Positions 1 through 11,100 of a stretch of 64,000 bases of DNA are shown in pieces. Position 1 is the stretch's first letter; the number at the start of each line of letters is the position of its first letter. Under the pieces are notes generated by a model, which worked only from the letters and a program-made list of their open reading frames with translations, was not told where the DNA came from and did not search any database. Origin of the DNA: Monocercomonoides exilis. Its lineage: Eukaryota > Preaxostyla > Oxymonadida > Polymastigidae. The stretch is taken from positions 186,001 to 250,000 of the forward strand of contig LSRY02000062.1 in assembly GCA_001643675.2 (NCBI GenBank), written 5' to 3'. The position numbers and the translations under genes were made by a program.

Positions 1-1523
1 TGCTGAAAGTCCAACATTGAAATTCACGACTCTTGGAATAAGTGTCTTTGGATCAACAATAATAAGATCCCCAGTTTTAGAAAATGAGGGAACAAGAAGA
101 AGCAAGCAACGGAGATCGCCTTCTGTTGAACACGAAGAATGAAAATATAAAAATAAAATAAAATCTGCAAATGTTCACACCTTCCACTATCTTCCACTCA
201 AATTGCTTCATTCCTCCTGCAAACAGAATTGAAGGTGTTTCATCGAGGATGAATGGGTCAGTATCGCTGAAGGGGTATACTCCAGTGATGTCTGGTGCTG
301 ATGGGCAGATGTGATTCCATCGGAGCAGCTTTTCGAGTGCATCAAGTGGAGAAAGTGTTGTGAAACGGGTGATGTCATTTAGATTCTGCCCTGAAGTGCC
401 AATCACACTTTTTGATATTATTTATGAGAAGAAATTTCAGTACAGTGTTCGGGAGTAAATAATATAAATAAATTAAATTAAAGAGTTAATAAGCGGGTAA
501 ATGAGATAAGATATAAATGAATGAATGAATGAAAAGTTAATAATAAATTGCATACAGCATGTTATTCACTCTTTCTCGATGAGGATTTGTAGCTGGAATA
601 AAAGTTGACATTTTGAATGATTGAGGAAGAAGAAGATGGTGAAATGGCTGCTGTGGAAGAAAATGATTTGAAGGGTCTTTGCCTCCGGGAATCAAGGCCA
701 CGGTCATAGATTCACAGAGACGTGATACGACTTCGTCCAGTTCCTGCGTTGGACTGACTATCTTCTGTGGTGCATAAGCACTGAATTCTTTAAACTGCCG
801 TTCAATTGGACGAGTTGGTGTCAAAGAACTACCACTAATAACAAGATGAATGTTTGTATTGGAAGACGATGATGATGAAGAAGATTCAAGTCCCGCATTT
901 AATGAGGACAAGTAGTCAGTCGCAAGCTCCAAGCGAAGAGGATCGTGATCAGTTGATCCAATTCGAAGATCTGAGAGAAATGCAATGGAAAATGCTGACG
1001 ATGACATAGCAACTTTTTTTTGAGGTGGAAGTTGAAGTGTGGTAACATCTTCAACTGTAAGCTTTCCTGCTTCTTCAACATGTCCTTTCACAGCCAAAGG
1101 AACTCCCGTCACATATAAATCTGGCGATATATTTCCAATTAATTGCACTCTTGAATGACTATCTTCAAGGAATATGGTATCTTCTGGATCAATGTATTTG
1201 CAATCATCTTTATACAGAGTAGTTAAAGAACGATCCTTTTGAAATTGTTTAATAACGTTTGGCCTTTTTTTGCTTTCTTTAAATACAAGACCGCAAACGC
1301 TTATTGTTAGCGTAGGATCTGTGGTTAAAAGCAAAAGTTGATCTTTGAAAGTTGTATCGGGCCATTTTCTTCGAATCGCTTGTTTAAGTAAAGGTAATGT
1401 AATCGCCTCTCTTTGCGAATATATAGAATCAAATTGATGTGAAAATTCTGGTTTTTTAACGAAGTATTCAGAATCCTCATTTAAAACGCAAACAGTTGGC
1501 TCGCTTTTATTTGTATTTGACAT
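1..1523 (-). CDS. POLD2: DNA polymerase delta small subunit (POLD2-like), 3' end outside window
   Basis: B-subunit of DNA polymerase delta, which binds the catalytic subunit at the nuclear replication fork. Exons by eye: 1523-556, 407-181 and 122 to the left edge; introns 555-408 (GTATGC...AAG) and 180-123 (GTGTGA...CAG) both keep frame. Exon 1 carries the N-terminal helical part, the OB-fold signature (LEDSHSRVQLIG, then YVTGVPLAVKG) and the start of the inactive phosphoesterase domain (LVISGSS, then GGKDPSNHFLPQQP, matching the family's PGxxDPTNxxLPQQP). Exon 2 has the strongly conserved GTSGQNLNDITRF and PSAPDITGVYPF...DPFI blocks. Exon 3 has LLLVPSFSKTGDLIIVDP before the edge. The start is the ATG at 1521-1523. 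It is divergent from the C2-like gene, with 131 bp between the starts. Ser-rich run after the phosphoesterase core. Identification is firm; only the last residues are missing. Confidence 0.93.
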
Positions 1524-1654
1524 TTTTTAATATCAAAAAATTATAAAATGGGGCATTGCATTCGAATTTTTTTATTCGAATTCTATGAATAAGCTTGAAT
1601 ATAACCAATAAAAATGAAAACAATAGTTCTTTTAATGACACCATAATAATTTCA
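1524..1654. promoter_or_regulatory. Divergent intergenic promoter region
   Basis: 131-bp AT-rich spacer between the start codons of the minus-strand POLD2-like gene and the plus-strand C2-like gene. No defined element is recognised. It must hold the 5' leaders of both genes and probably a shared promoter. Confidence 0.4.
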
Positions 1655-2870
1655 ATGTCAATCATAAAATGGTCATTTGATGTTTGTGTGCAGTCATTGA
1701 AATTCAATACATCATTATCGGAATTTGAAAATCCATTCATTATATTTAGGTATGGACATGAACTTTCTTTAATATTTTTTGCTTTATGAAACGTCATAAT
1801 TAGATTTTCAAATTTACCTTCTGTAGCAATAAAAGTTCGAGAGAGAAATGGTAAATTAATTCCAGATGCTGTGGCAGGAGCATTTTCCGCAACTGATAGT
1901 TTGAATAGCGTTTTGTTTTAATAATAAAAATGTTAAGCAAAATTATCTTTCAGAAACAGTTGAATCAATGGCAAAAGATCGAGTTAGACTTCTCATTGTT
2001 GATTCATTATCTAAAAAAGAAACAGAAATTCTTGGAGTGACATATTTTCCTGTGCTACCTATTTTGGATCAGATGCCTGAATGGGTTTCCGCAATTCTTC
2101 AAATTACAGATATTGATGACAATCCAGTTGGAAATATGAGTTGTGCGTTTAGAATTGTGAGATATGGCGAACAATTTTTAACGACATTTGAGCCAATCGA
2201 AAAGCCACCTCAAAAATCATATGCAGTTTGCACATGTGGGAAAACATTCAGACGGTTTTGCCCAATTCATGGAGAAGAACCTGAAGATATTGTCAGTACC
2301 CAGCTGCAAACAGATCCCATTCAACGGCCACCTCCATCGCCTCCATCGCCTCCTCCTCCACCTCCACCGCCACCTCCTCCTCCTCCAAAAATACGACTTC
2401 CTTCGCCACCACCAGTCGTGAAGAAGAAGAAGAAGAAAGATCCGTATACAGATCTTGTTGCGAAAGGCTCGAGACGTCATTGGATTCCTTCGCCTGCAAA
2501 AACAACGCCTGCTAATCAAGAAGATGGGAGGAATTACACACAGGAAGAGATGTGGCTTCTTCGGCAGACTCAGTCATTTGTTCAAAAACTTGACGACTCA
2601 ATAGCAAAGACAAAGGAAAAGCAACGCCGTTTAGAAAGACTTGAGCGATCGAGAAGAGCTTTAACAGAAAGGAGCATAAGAAAAGAGTTTGAAGAAGAAA
2701 TGGAAAGGATGAGGTTTTCGATGGGAGATTCGCAGAAAGATCCCCGTGATGAGATGGAAGATGTCGATGAATCAAATTTGATGTGGCTCAAAGACACTGC
2801 AGCATCAAAAACTGCATTAACACCTTTGAAAGATGAAGAAGAAGAGTCTTCTGCTTATGGATTTTCTTGA
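1655..2870 (+). CDS. C2-like domain protein with Cys/His motif, poly-Pro and coiled coil
   Basis: Three exons: 1655-1749, 1804-1898 and 1954-2870, giving 368 residues with frame kept at both joins (donors GTATGG and GTTTGA). The ATG at 1655 is the first in-frame one in exon 1; the ORF upstream of it has no ATG. Residues 1-120 look like a single C2 beta sandwich: an N-terminal strand (SIIKWSFDVCVQSLKF), then VRLLIVDSL...ILGVTYFPVLPI, then ILQITDIDDNPVGNMSCAFRI, the usual C2 C-terminal pattern. Residues 155-170 hold a CxC...CxxH cluster (VCTCGKTFRRFCPIHG) that could bind a metal. About residues 187-208 are nearly all proline, followed by a Lys cluster and a charged coiled coil. The architecture resembles ciliary/centrosomal C2 proteins, but no named family is certain. 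It converges with the SGF29-like gene. Confidence 0.7.
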
Positions 2871-3284
2871 TAATGTCGATTATAATAGTTTTGTTTTATT
2901 TTTTTATAACGAACCTTTTTTATAATTTTGTTTTACTTTCATGTTTAAGTTTGTAACATAAGTGAAACAACAAAGCACAAATTGTTGATGGAAAGATGAT
3001 AAATGTACAATGACAATAAAATAAAAGATCATATCCATTGAAATGATACAAAAAGGTAATAAAACATATTTTGAATTCAAAAAACCGTCGAAATGCCTTC
3101 CAATCAGGTTTGAAACGAATAAACAAAGTGAAATGGATGAAAATTTACAAAATGTATGTGGTTGATGTGAAGTGTATGTGGCGTTGATCATCAAATGTCA
3201 AGAACAATCCTCCAAAAGAAAGAACGAGAAGAGTTGATGTTTGATATTTGAATTGGCAAATAAAATCCAAAGCAATTTTGACTT
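2871..3284. other. Convergent 3' intergenic region
   Basis: About 410 bp between the stop codons of the C2-like gene and the SGF29-like gene. AT-rich, with no ORF that looks coding; presumably the two 3' UTRs and polyadenylation signals. Confidence 0.5.
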
Positions 3285-6200
3285 TCATGTTTTGTTTTCT
3301 GTTTTCGGACTGAAGAATGACATGATTGATATTTGCCTTGCTTTGCTAGGCGATCGAATGGGAGAGGAAGGAAGATGTGAAATGGCTTGGGACTTAGAGC
3401 GAGTCTGTGAAGTGTGTGCGGCTGATGAACTTCGCAGTCTTCTGGGCTTATTCCGAGAAGGCGAGTCATCGTCGCTGCTTTGCTGCTGGTATTCTTCCGA
3501 TTCTTCTTCGGATTCTTCATCTTTTTCGTTTGTTTCGTCTGTTTTGTCGCTTTTGTCGATTGTTTTTGTTGATATTTGTGAACTCCTTTCGGATGAGTTG
3601 TGTTCTTTTGACTTCGCAATTTCTAATTTTTCTTTGCTTTCATCGTTATTTTGGTTCTCTTCACCTGATATTTTTGTTTCTTTTGAAGATGCTTCTTTTC
3701 TCTTTGTCTCATCATCATCTTCTTCTTCTTCTTCGCCTTTGTGTTTTTCCTCTTCATTGGAGCTTTCTCCTTCTGCATTTCGTGTTGATTCTCCTTCTTT
3801 CTCCTCTGTCTTTTCGCTTTCTTGTTTCGTCTCGTCTTTCTTCTGCTTCGGTTTTATTATTCTTCTTCTTATTCCTTCTGGATTTCTCGAAAAGTTCTCG
3901 TCAATCGATGCAATCTCTTTCGTTTCATTGCTCTCTGCTGTGTGATGGCGTGTCGGAATGATCCTCACTTTCCCTTTCCATCTCTCTTCCTCTCTCTTCC
4001 TTCGCTCATCCATTTTTCTGTCGTTTTCTGCTTTCCTCCTCCTTTCCTCTTCTTCTCGTTCTTTTCTTCTCTTCGCCTTCGCTTCTTGCAGCTCTTTTTC
4101 TCTGTTTGCCTCCCTCTGCTTTTGTGCCTCATCTGTGTCTGTTTCGCTGCTATCTTTCGATTCCTTTGATGTCTTGGCTGATTTTTTGTCTGATTTTTGT
4201 TTTGATTCTGATTCCTTTTCTTTCTCTTTCTCTTTCTCTTTCTCTTTCTCTCCTTTTTTCTCTGATGGCTTTCTTTTCTCGCTTGTTTGTTTCTGCTTTT
4301 TTGACGCTGATTTTTCCTTCTCTTTTTCTCTTTCTCTTTCTCTTTCCTTTTCTTTTTCCCTTTCCTTTTCTTCTTTCTCCTTTTCTTCTTTTTCTCTCTC
4401 TTCTTTTTCCATTGCAAATATCAATCGATTCTTTGTTATCCGCTTTGTCGATGCATATTTTTTCAATTCTTCCTCTTCCAATTCCTTCTGTTTCCGTTCC
4501 TCCTCCTTTTTCTTTATCCTCTTTTCTTTCGCCTCCATCAATTTTTGCCTCTGTCTTTCTGCTTCTTCTTCAATCAGCCTTTGCCTCTCTTCTTCGCTCA
4601 TCTGCTCCATTTCCATCTGCTTTCTCTTCTCTTCTTCTTCTCTCAGTTGAGCCCTTCTTTTCTTCTCTTCCATTCTGATTCTCTTTTGCTCCCTCCTTTT
4701 CTGTGCAGCTGTCTCTGCTTTTGTACGCCCTTCTGCATTTCCAGCTTCTCCTCTGTTTGAAGTGTCTGCCATTGCACTTTCAACAGCCGTGCCATCGTTC
4801 TCTCCAGTCTCTCCTTCCATCCCAATTCCCTTCCTTCGAACTTCATCGCTTGATGCACTTCTCTTCTCCTGTGCCATTCCTCCTGACAATGCTGCTCTGT
4901 TGTGCTGCTTGCGCCGTATTCCTCCTTCTGATTCAATCGAGTCGAGTTCGATGCTGCTGCTCTCCAACTCTCTCTCCAAGTCATCTGAACTACTTCTGTC
5001 TTCTTTGCTGTTGGAATTCCCTTTCTTTTCTTTGTTGTCTTCTTCTCCTTCATCGTCTTCTTCAATTCTCACTGAATTTCCAGCTGAATGTGAGCCACTT
5101 TCTCTTCCAAACGCTTTTCTTCCCCTTCTTTTCGGTTCTTCTTTCTCTTCTGACTCTTTGTTTGTGATTCGGAATATTATCTTGTTTATTCTCGCCCGCT
5201 TCGATTTTGTTTGCTGCTGCTGCTGGAAAGTCACTCTGTTGTCTTTTGTGCTGCTTCCTATTTTCTGTGACGAGTACACTTTTGTGCTAGCATTCGCCAA
5301 ACTCGACAGCGAACTCGATATTTTGAATTTGAACCTGTTTTTCGACTGCTCTCTCGTGTTTTGCTTCAGCCTGAGTCTCTTTCTGCGCCTTTTGACGTCG
5401 CTGCCCTGGTCGTCCTTGTCGTATCCTTTGTCTGTGTCTTGTTCTGCGCCATATCCCTCTTCATCCAGATGCATCTGCGAAGAGTCCTTCTTCTGTGGCG
5501 ATATTTTCACTCCGCCTGTGATTGAAGAGATGAGAATAGGGGACAGAGGAGACGACTGATGCAGATCCATTTTGATGTTCTGAGGATTGTCTGTGTCTGA
5601 ATGATCAGAATCTTCGCCGTCTGTTGGCTGGTTCATTTCATCGTCAGAAGACTCGAGTGTTATCGTCTTCTTTCCTGTGCTGTCTTCTGCGAAGGATTTT
5701 GCTGCTTCTTTTGTTTTATTCGCATTCAATTTCAGCTTCAATTTCTGTGCAAATGTCAGTTTCTGTGTTCCTTTCGATGTTTTGCTTTGTTTTTGAGCAC
5801 TTTCTTCCTCCTTCTCTTTGGCTTGTTTTTCCTTCAGTTCTTTCACATCTTTCCATTTCAACCGTTTCGTTGTCGTTTCTTTTGATTCTTTTCTGTCGCT
5901 TTGTTCTGAATCTTCTGTTCCATCCACTTTTCTAATCTTTTTTGTGTTTGTTGTTTTCCTTCTGCCTCTTGTTTTGTTAGTTTCTGAGCTTTCATCACTT
6001 CCTTTTATCTTCAAAAGATTTCCTTTCGATTCTTTCTCTGCACTTTCCTCTAATTCACTCCTGGCACCTTCTGCTTCCTCCTCTCCTTCTTCGTCTTCAT
6101 CTTCCTCTCTCACAATCAATTTCCTTCTTAGCTTCTCTTTCGAAGAACTGTAAGCTGGATCATAAACAATCAATGAGCCATCAATTTTGCGGAATGGCAC

Positions 6201-7480
6201 ATCCCCATCATCCTCAAAGCGAATGTAATATGAAGACGGCTGATAAATCGACTGGGTCTGTTGAGATGGCTGGAGGGGTGCTTGTGAAGTGCTTTTAGTT
6301 GTTTGAGTTGATGTCGTGGAAGTTAAAGAAGAAGAAGAAGATGTTGCAGAAGAACTAGTTTCGCCAAGTAATGAGTTCGATGTGTTTTGAGTTTCTGAGA
6401 CATTTTCTGTGTTCTGAGAAGGATCGCTAAGACCAGAAAGGCTGCTCTCTTCTTGAAGCTTTTTGACTTCTCGTTCATTTCTTCCTATTTCTGTGATAAC
6501 GCCTGGGTAGAATACAGTTGTGTGAGGAAACACTGCCAGCACATGATCTCCAGGCTCAAGAGGCTTTTGCTTCAGCTCTAATTGGGCCGCTGATCCAATT
6601 GTGGGCATAATAAAGTTATATGGTAGAAAATAATACGGTCGTTTCGCTGGTAGTTGATCTTCATCGGAATCGAGGATTTCAAAATAACTTAATGTTTTTT
6701 TTTATGAATGTTTGAATTGTTGATTCCAATAACCAATCAGAAAACAATATAAAAAATTGATTCGAATAATTAAATTCATTGCAAAAACAATATGATTGAG
6801 GGTGCAAACCAAGGAGGATTTATTCCACTTGGAAGAGGAAAGACGGCTGTAACTTCAGCAAGAATCCAAGCTGAAGTTGGCTCTCCAAGATCGCTTGGCT
6901 GTAAACATGCAGCAACTTTTGTTCCAAGTGCATAATTTTTGCAAAACAAAAGTGATTTATATGTTTTTTCAATTGGCAACTGATATGGAAATTCAACAGC
7001 AACATGAAGTTCGTTTCTTGACAAATCTGTATCAGAAACAGATGATGTTTCAATTTCCATTTTTTCTTTTGTGCTTGGAGGTTCTTGTATTTTAATTTCT
7101 TTTTTTGTGCTTGAAGCTTTTGTTGATTTAAGTGTTCGGACTGAAATCAAAAAATTATAATAAATAAAAAATTGACAACTAATTAAAAGTAATAAAATGC
7201 ATTACGTACCATTATGAATTGCACGTGATAGCAATTTTATAATTTTTGCAAGGGAAAGTTGGCGAAACAATATATGTCTCATTTGTTTTGTGTATGATGT
7301 TAAAACAGGTTTTGCTGTGTTGCCAATTTGATCACCATACAATGATGTAAAAATCAATGCATCATGTATTGTTGAATAAGCAGTAACTAAATTGTTTTGT
7401 ATTTGAGCATACTGACATAAATAAATCTTTAGATAAAAATTAATTTCTTCTTCCATTAAATTAATATGGTCTTCAAACAT
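3285..7480 (-). CDS. SGF29: SGF29-like tandem-Tudor chromatin protein with long charged tail and C-terminal PIP-box
   Basis: SAGA-complex subunit type that reads H3K4me3 through a tandem Tudor domain. Exons 7480-7210, 7140-6810 and 6687-3285 give 1,334 residues; donors GTACGT and GTTTGC. Residues 1-90 are helical. The first Tudor is about residues 162-212 (GTKVAAC, SAWILAEV, then YFEILDSDED, matching the acidic H3-N-terminus contact loop). The second Tudor starts near 250 (HVLAVFPHTTVFYPG) and is interrupted by a Ser/Thr/Gln-rich insert of about 85 residues before YYIRFEDDGDVPF (about 354). Two of the three expected aromatic cage positions are kept and one Tyr is Phe (FPHTT). The remaining 950 residues are Lys/Glu/Arg-rich, unlike the roughly 290-residue human SGF29. 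The last 16 residues contain QISIMSFF, a textbook PCNA-interacting PIP-box. Both exon joins are supported by family alignment. The charged tail also recalls KER regions of CAF-1 large subunits. Confidence 0.85.
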
Positions 7481-7608
7481 CAGATTCCAAAACTCGATTG
7501 ATTCGTTAATACATTTAATTTTAAAACCTGAATAAAATCAATTCGCATTTCAGTTTGAATATACAAGTTTTAATTTGTTATGTTTTTGATCATACTGATG
7601 CAAGACGA
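7481..7608. promoter_or_regulatory. Divergent intergenic promoter region
   Basis: 128 bp between the SGF29-like start codon (minus) and the first in-frame ATG of the ATG18-like gene (plus). The second half is open in the ATG18 frame without an ATG, and an acceptor-like TTTCAG lies at 7548-7553, so a tiny upstream exon cannot be excluded. Confidence 0.35.
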
Positions 7609-10147
7609 ATGCAAGTTTATGATAAAGAAAGAAAAGTTCAGTATATTTCTTTCAATCATCTAGGTTCTAGCATTCATGTAGGCACTGAAAGGGGTTATTA
7701 TACGTTTAATACGGGTACTCTTGCGTTGGAAGCTGAAGGATGTACGAATTGTTATTTTTCATTTGAATTAATTTTTATTTTTTTATAATTTTTATTTCTT
7801 GAAAATGCAGCGAATTCTCGTGATATAATTCAGACCGAGCAAGTATTTAGAACATCTCTACTTGTAAGTCTATCATTGTTACGAAGGCACGGAGAATTGT
7901 TTAATTCTGTGACCTTTCATTCGACGAAGCGTCAATTTGAATTTAAGGAATATGTTTTCCAGCGAAAAATTATGAAATTGCTTGGGAATATGGAACAGTT
8001 TGAAATTTTCTGTGATTTTGAAATACTATGTGTTTTAATAGTTTTTTGATAGTTTTTGAATCAACTATCCTTATTTTTTCACTTGCAAATTATACTCCAA
8101 TTGCTCGTATAGAATTTGCATCTCCTATTTTAACGTCGATGAATGTTGCTCTAACTGCTAGGCATAACAATGATTCAATAGATTTTAAGTGTAGTTTTTC
8201 TAAGATTGCATTTCCTATTCCTCCTGGTCGTGGACGTATAGCTATAATTGACGTTGGGTCAATATTATCTAATCCATTAATGGAAAAAGTTTCTGAAGTT
8301 TTTATTCCGTTTCCATCAAAATCCACAAAGAAAGGATCAATGAATTTGATGAATGGATTGATAACTATATTTCCCGATGAAAATGAGAAAGACATTCAAG
8401 AAAAGGATGATGAAGATTTTGATGATGAAATTGCAGAAGAGCAATTAGAAGATCAAAATGAAGGAATTTTTAATGCAGCATCTCGTGATAATGTGCCAGT
8501 TGAAATAGAAGATTCAACAAAAATTGATGCGGCTCATAAACAAGATAGCAAATCAATGCAAAGGGGTGATCACAGACGGACGCTTTGGGAGTCGCATTAT
8601 TCTGTCACGACGAATGAAATGCCAACGCACATTCCAGCAATGGTTGTGGATGATACATTGAAGACATTGCCTTTTTCCTCTTATTCTCTTCACTCTCCTC
8701 AAACACCTCTTTCACCTTTGTCTGCAATTACATCACGCACAAACTCTGCCTCTTCTTTATCTTCAGCTGGTTCAATGAACAAAATCTCATCTGCATCGTC
8801 ATTGTCTTCAGCGAAATTGCCTCCTCGTCCTCCTCGCACTTCATCAACATTATCGATATCATCTCGTTCATCTGCATCATCATTAACTTCATCATCATCT
8901 TCTTCTTCTTCTGCATCTACTTCCTCTTCTTCTCCATTGTCATCTTCTTCTGCTTCCTTTTCTACCAGTTCATCATCCACTTCACCAATCACTTCGTCAC
9001 ATTCACCAAATGCACTGTCATCGCCCCTCGTGTCTTCTGCCTGTTCGATTTCTTCTTCTCCTTCAGAAGATGCTTCATCGCCTCCTCTGCTGTGCTTTGA
9101 TTCATTCACTGAACCTGTTCGCGTGTTAGCATTCAGCAGAGACGGATCGTTATTGGCAGCTGCCGATGAAAAGGTAGGAATGAAGAGAAGCATCTGTTTA
9201 TTATTCCATGTTGTTATTGTTAATAACTTTAAACTTGAAATTTAAGAAAGAATTTTTAAATAAAAAACTTTTGTATTCTATTTTTTATTTGTTTTTTATT
9301 TTTGAAATTTGATTGTTTATTTGTATTGTTTTGTGTGTGTGTATATACTTTATTTTAGGGCTTTTCTGTTCATGTGCACGACACCTCCACTGGGCAGTTG
9401 TTGTTCAATTGTGTCCGCACTTCAATTGGCCGTGCGTCTGCAGTGTGTTGCATTGCCATCAGCACAGACAATCAGTTCTTGGCGATATCTTCTGATAGAA
9501 AGACTATCCACATATACCGTTTGCCTTCTCGCCAGGCTCTGAACTTGCAAACAGTTCGAGATGAAAGCAGAGGGAAAGAACAGAATTTGTCTGAAAAATC
9601 TGCATCGGGATTGGAAAGAACAGAGCAGGAACTGACCGCAAAGTCGCCTTCTGCTTTGTCATCTGCCTCAGAAGCTCAAAGTGTCAGTACTCGAATTTCT
9701 TCCTCCTCCTCCTCTTCCTCCTCTATCACTTCTACTGCTTCTTCTTCTAATAGCGCAATCAAAAAAGCTCCACAGAGAGAAAGACCTCCTCCTCGAAAAA
9801 GCTTTTTGGGTGCTTTGTGGTCTGGTGCTGTTTCTGTTGTTTCTCCTTTTTTCACCTCGGCTTCATCTGCATCTCCGACTTCTTCTTCATCTTCATCTTC
9901 TTCATCTTCTTCTTCTGCTTCTTCTCCGCTTTCTTCTGCTTTGACTCTTCACGACTTCACTTCAATTAACACAGTTCAGCTTCGAAAGCAGCATACTCGT
10001 GCCCAGCTGTCATTTGTGACTGACGAAAAGGAGAGGAATATTCTTCTTGTTGCCTTTTCAGATGGATTCCTTGCAAAGTTTGTTCTGCCTACGGAAGCTG
10101 GCAAACCATGCCAAATGTTAGGTGGGCTAACTTCTTTCATGAAATAA
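7609..10147 (+). CDS. ATG18: PROPPIN (ATG18/WIPI-like) beta-propeller with Ser-rich insertions
   Basis: Seven-bladed WD40 protein of the ATG18/WIPI family, which binds PI3P on autophagic and endosomal membranes. Exons 7609-7741, 7811-7997, 8042-9173 and 9359-10147 give 746 residues in frame. The second intron is only 44 nt (GTTTGA...TAG) and joins KLLGNMEH to FLIVFESTILIFSL, the family's blade-3 pattern. Other family signatures are FNHLGSSIHVGTERGYYTFN at the N-terminus, EYVFQRKIMKLL, FSVHVHDTSTGQLLFN, FLAISSDRKTIHIYRL and LLVAFSDGFLAKF. Two long Ser-rich low-complexity insertions sit before and after the PI3P-binding blade. The canonical FRRG motif is not recognisable: the aligned segment reads CVRTSIGRAS. 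The C-terminal stop TAA (10145-10147) follows the last blade closely. The family is firm; phosphoinositide binding is doubtful. Confidence 0.8.
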
Positions 10148-10740
10148 TAGAGCTTTTCCCATTTAATTTAGCTAATGTTCGTCTTGTTGTGAAAATATAT
10201 TTGCAGATTTAAATAGGTTAGATTGTTATTGAACAAGTCTGCATTAAAGATAGGTTATATTGCCTTTTATTTTTTGAAGATTTTTATCTGGTTTATTGGT
10301 TTTTATTTACAATGTAGAATATTTGAAATTTTTCCTTCAGGAATTTTTCTTTAATATTTGCAATGTAAGTTTATTGATATTTCATTTTGTGTTGTTTGGC
10401 AATCTTAATTTAGCTTTTCTTTAATATATTACATAACGTGCAATATTTGTTTTCTGTTTAATTCTTGTATAAATGTTAATTTTACTTTATTTTATTTATT
10501 TGTTATTTGTTATTTGTTATAATTATTATTTTTTTTTTCATTCGATTTTTTTTTTCATCTTATTTGCTGTTGTGTGCTTTAAAAATCAAATTTCAAATGA
10601 AATTTACTAATATTATTGTGTTTGTTTTTTAATCCACAGTATTTTGGGAATTGGTGAATAGGTAAGTGGGAACAAAATGTCCAGTTGAAAAAGGATTTCA
10701 TTTTACTATCTTTCAAAAGAAAATCCAATAATATGTTTTA
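10148..10740. other. AT-rich intergenic region
   Basis: No gene seen between the ATG18-like stop and the left inverted repeat of the DDE transposon. Runs of T and short TTATTTG repeats (about 10486-10520). Confidence 0.5.
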
Positions 10741-10779
10741 CCATCGTTCAAAAACCCGGGAATTTTTCAAAAACCCGGA
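10741..10779 (+). repeat. Left terminal inverted repeat of the pogo-like element
   Basis: 39 bp, exact reverse complement of 13243-13281, with two internal copies of TTCAAAAACCCGG. Confidence 0.9.
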
Positions 10780-11100
10780 TTTCAAGAAAAAATGAAATCT
10801 GATAATCTCTTTCAAAAGCATTTTCAACAATATATTTATTTTCCGTAAAGTATCGATATTAATTTTCTATCCAAATAAAGATCATTTTTCGTTAAAATTC
10901 AATTCGCCTTGTTGAGAGAATCAATTTGATCTTTTGCTCATTTCTCAATAAGAAATCAAAAAAAATCAATACCAGCAATTCCGTGAAGAACTATTATTGT
11001 TCAATGAGTACTGTACTATTGCATTTTTTGTTGCACAAACAAGAAATCAATATTAATTCTCACATTTTTTCAATCATGATCATGTGATAAACCCATATTA

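Noticed and set aside
3241-6153. Long plus-strand Ser/Phe/Leu-rich ORFs
   Set aside because: Shadows of the Lys/Glu-rich tail of the SGF29-like gene on the minus strand.
10147-10200. Read-through of TAA/TAG at the ATG18 end as Gln
   Set aside because: Long ORFs elsewhere avoid TAR codons, so standard stops are assumed.
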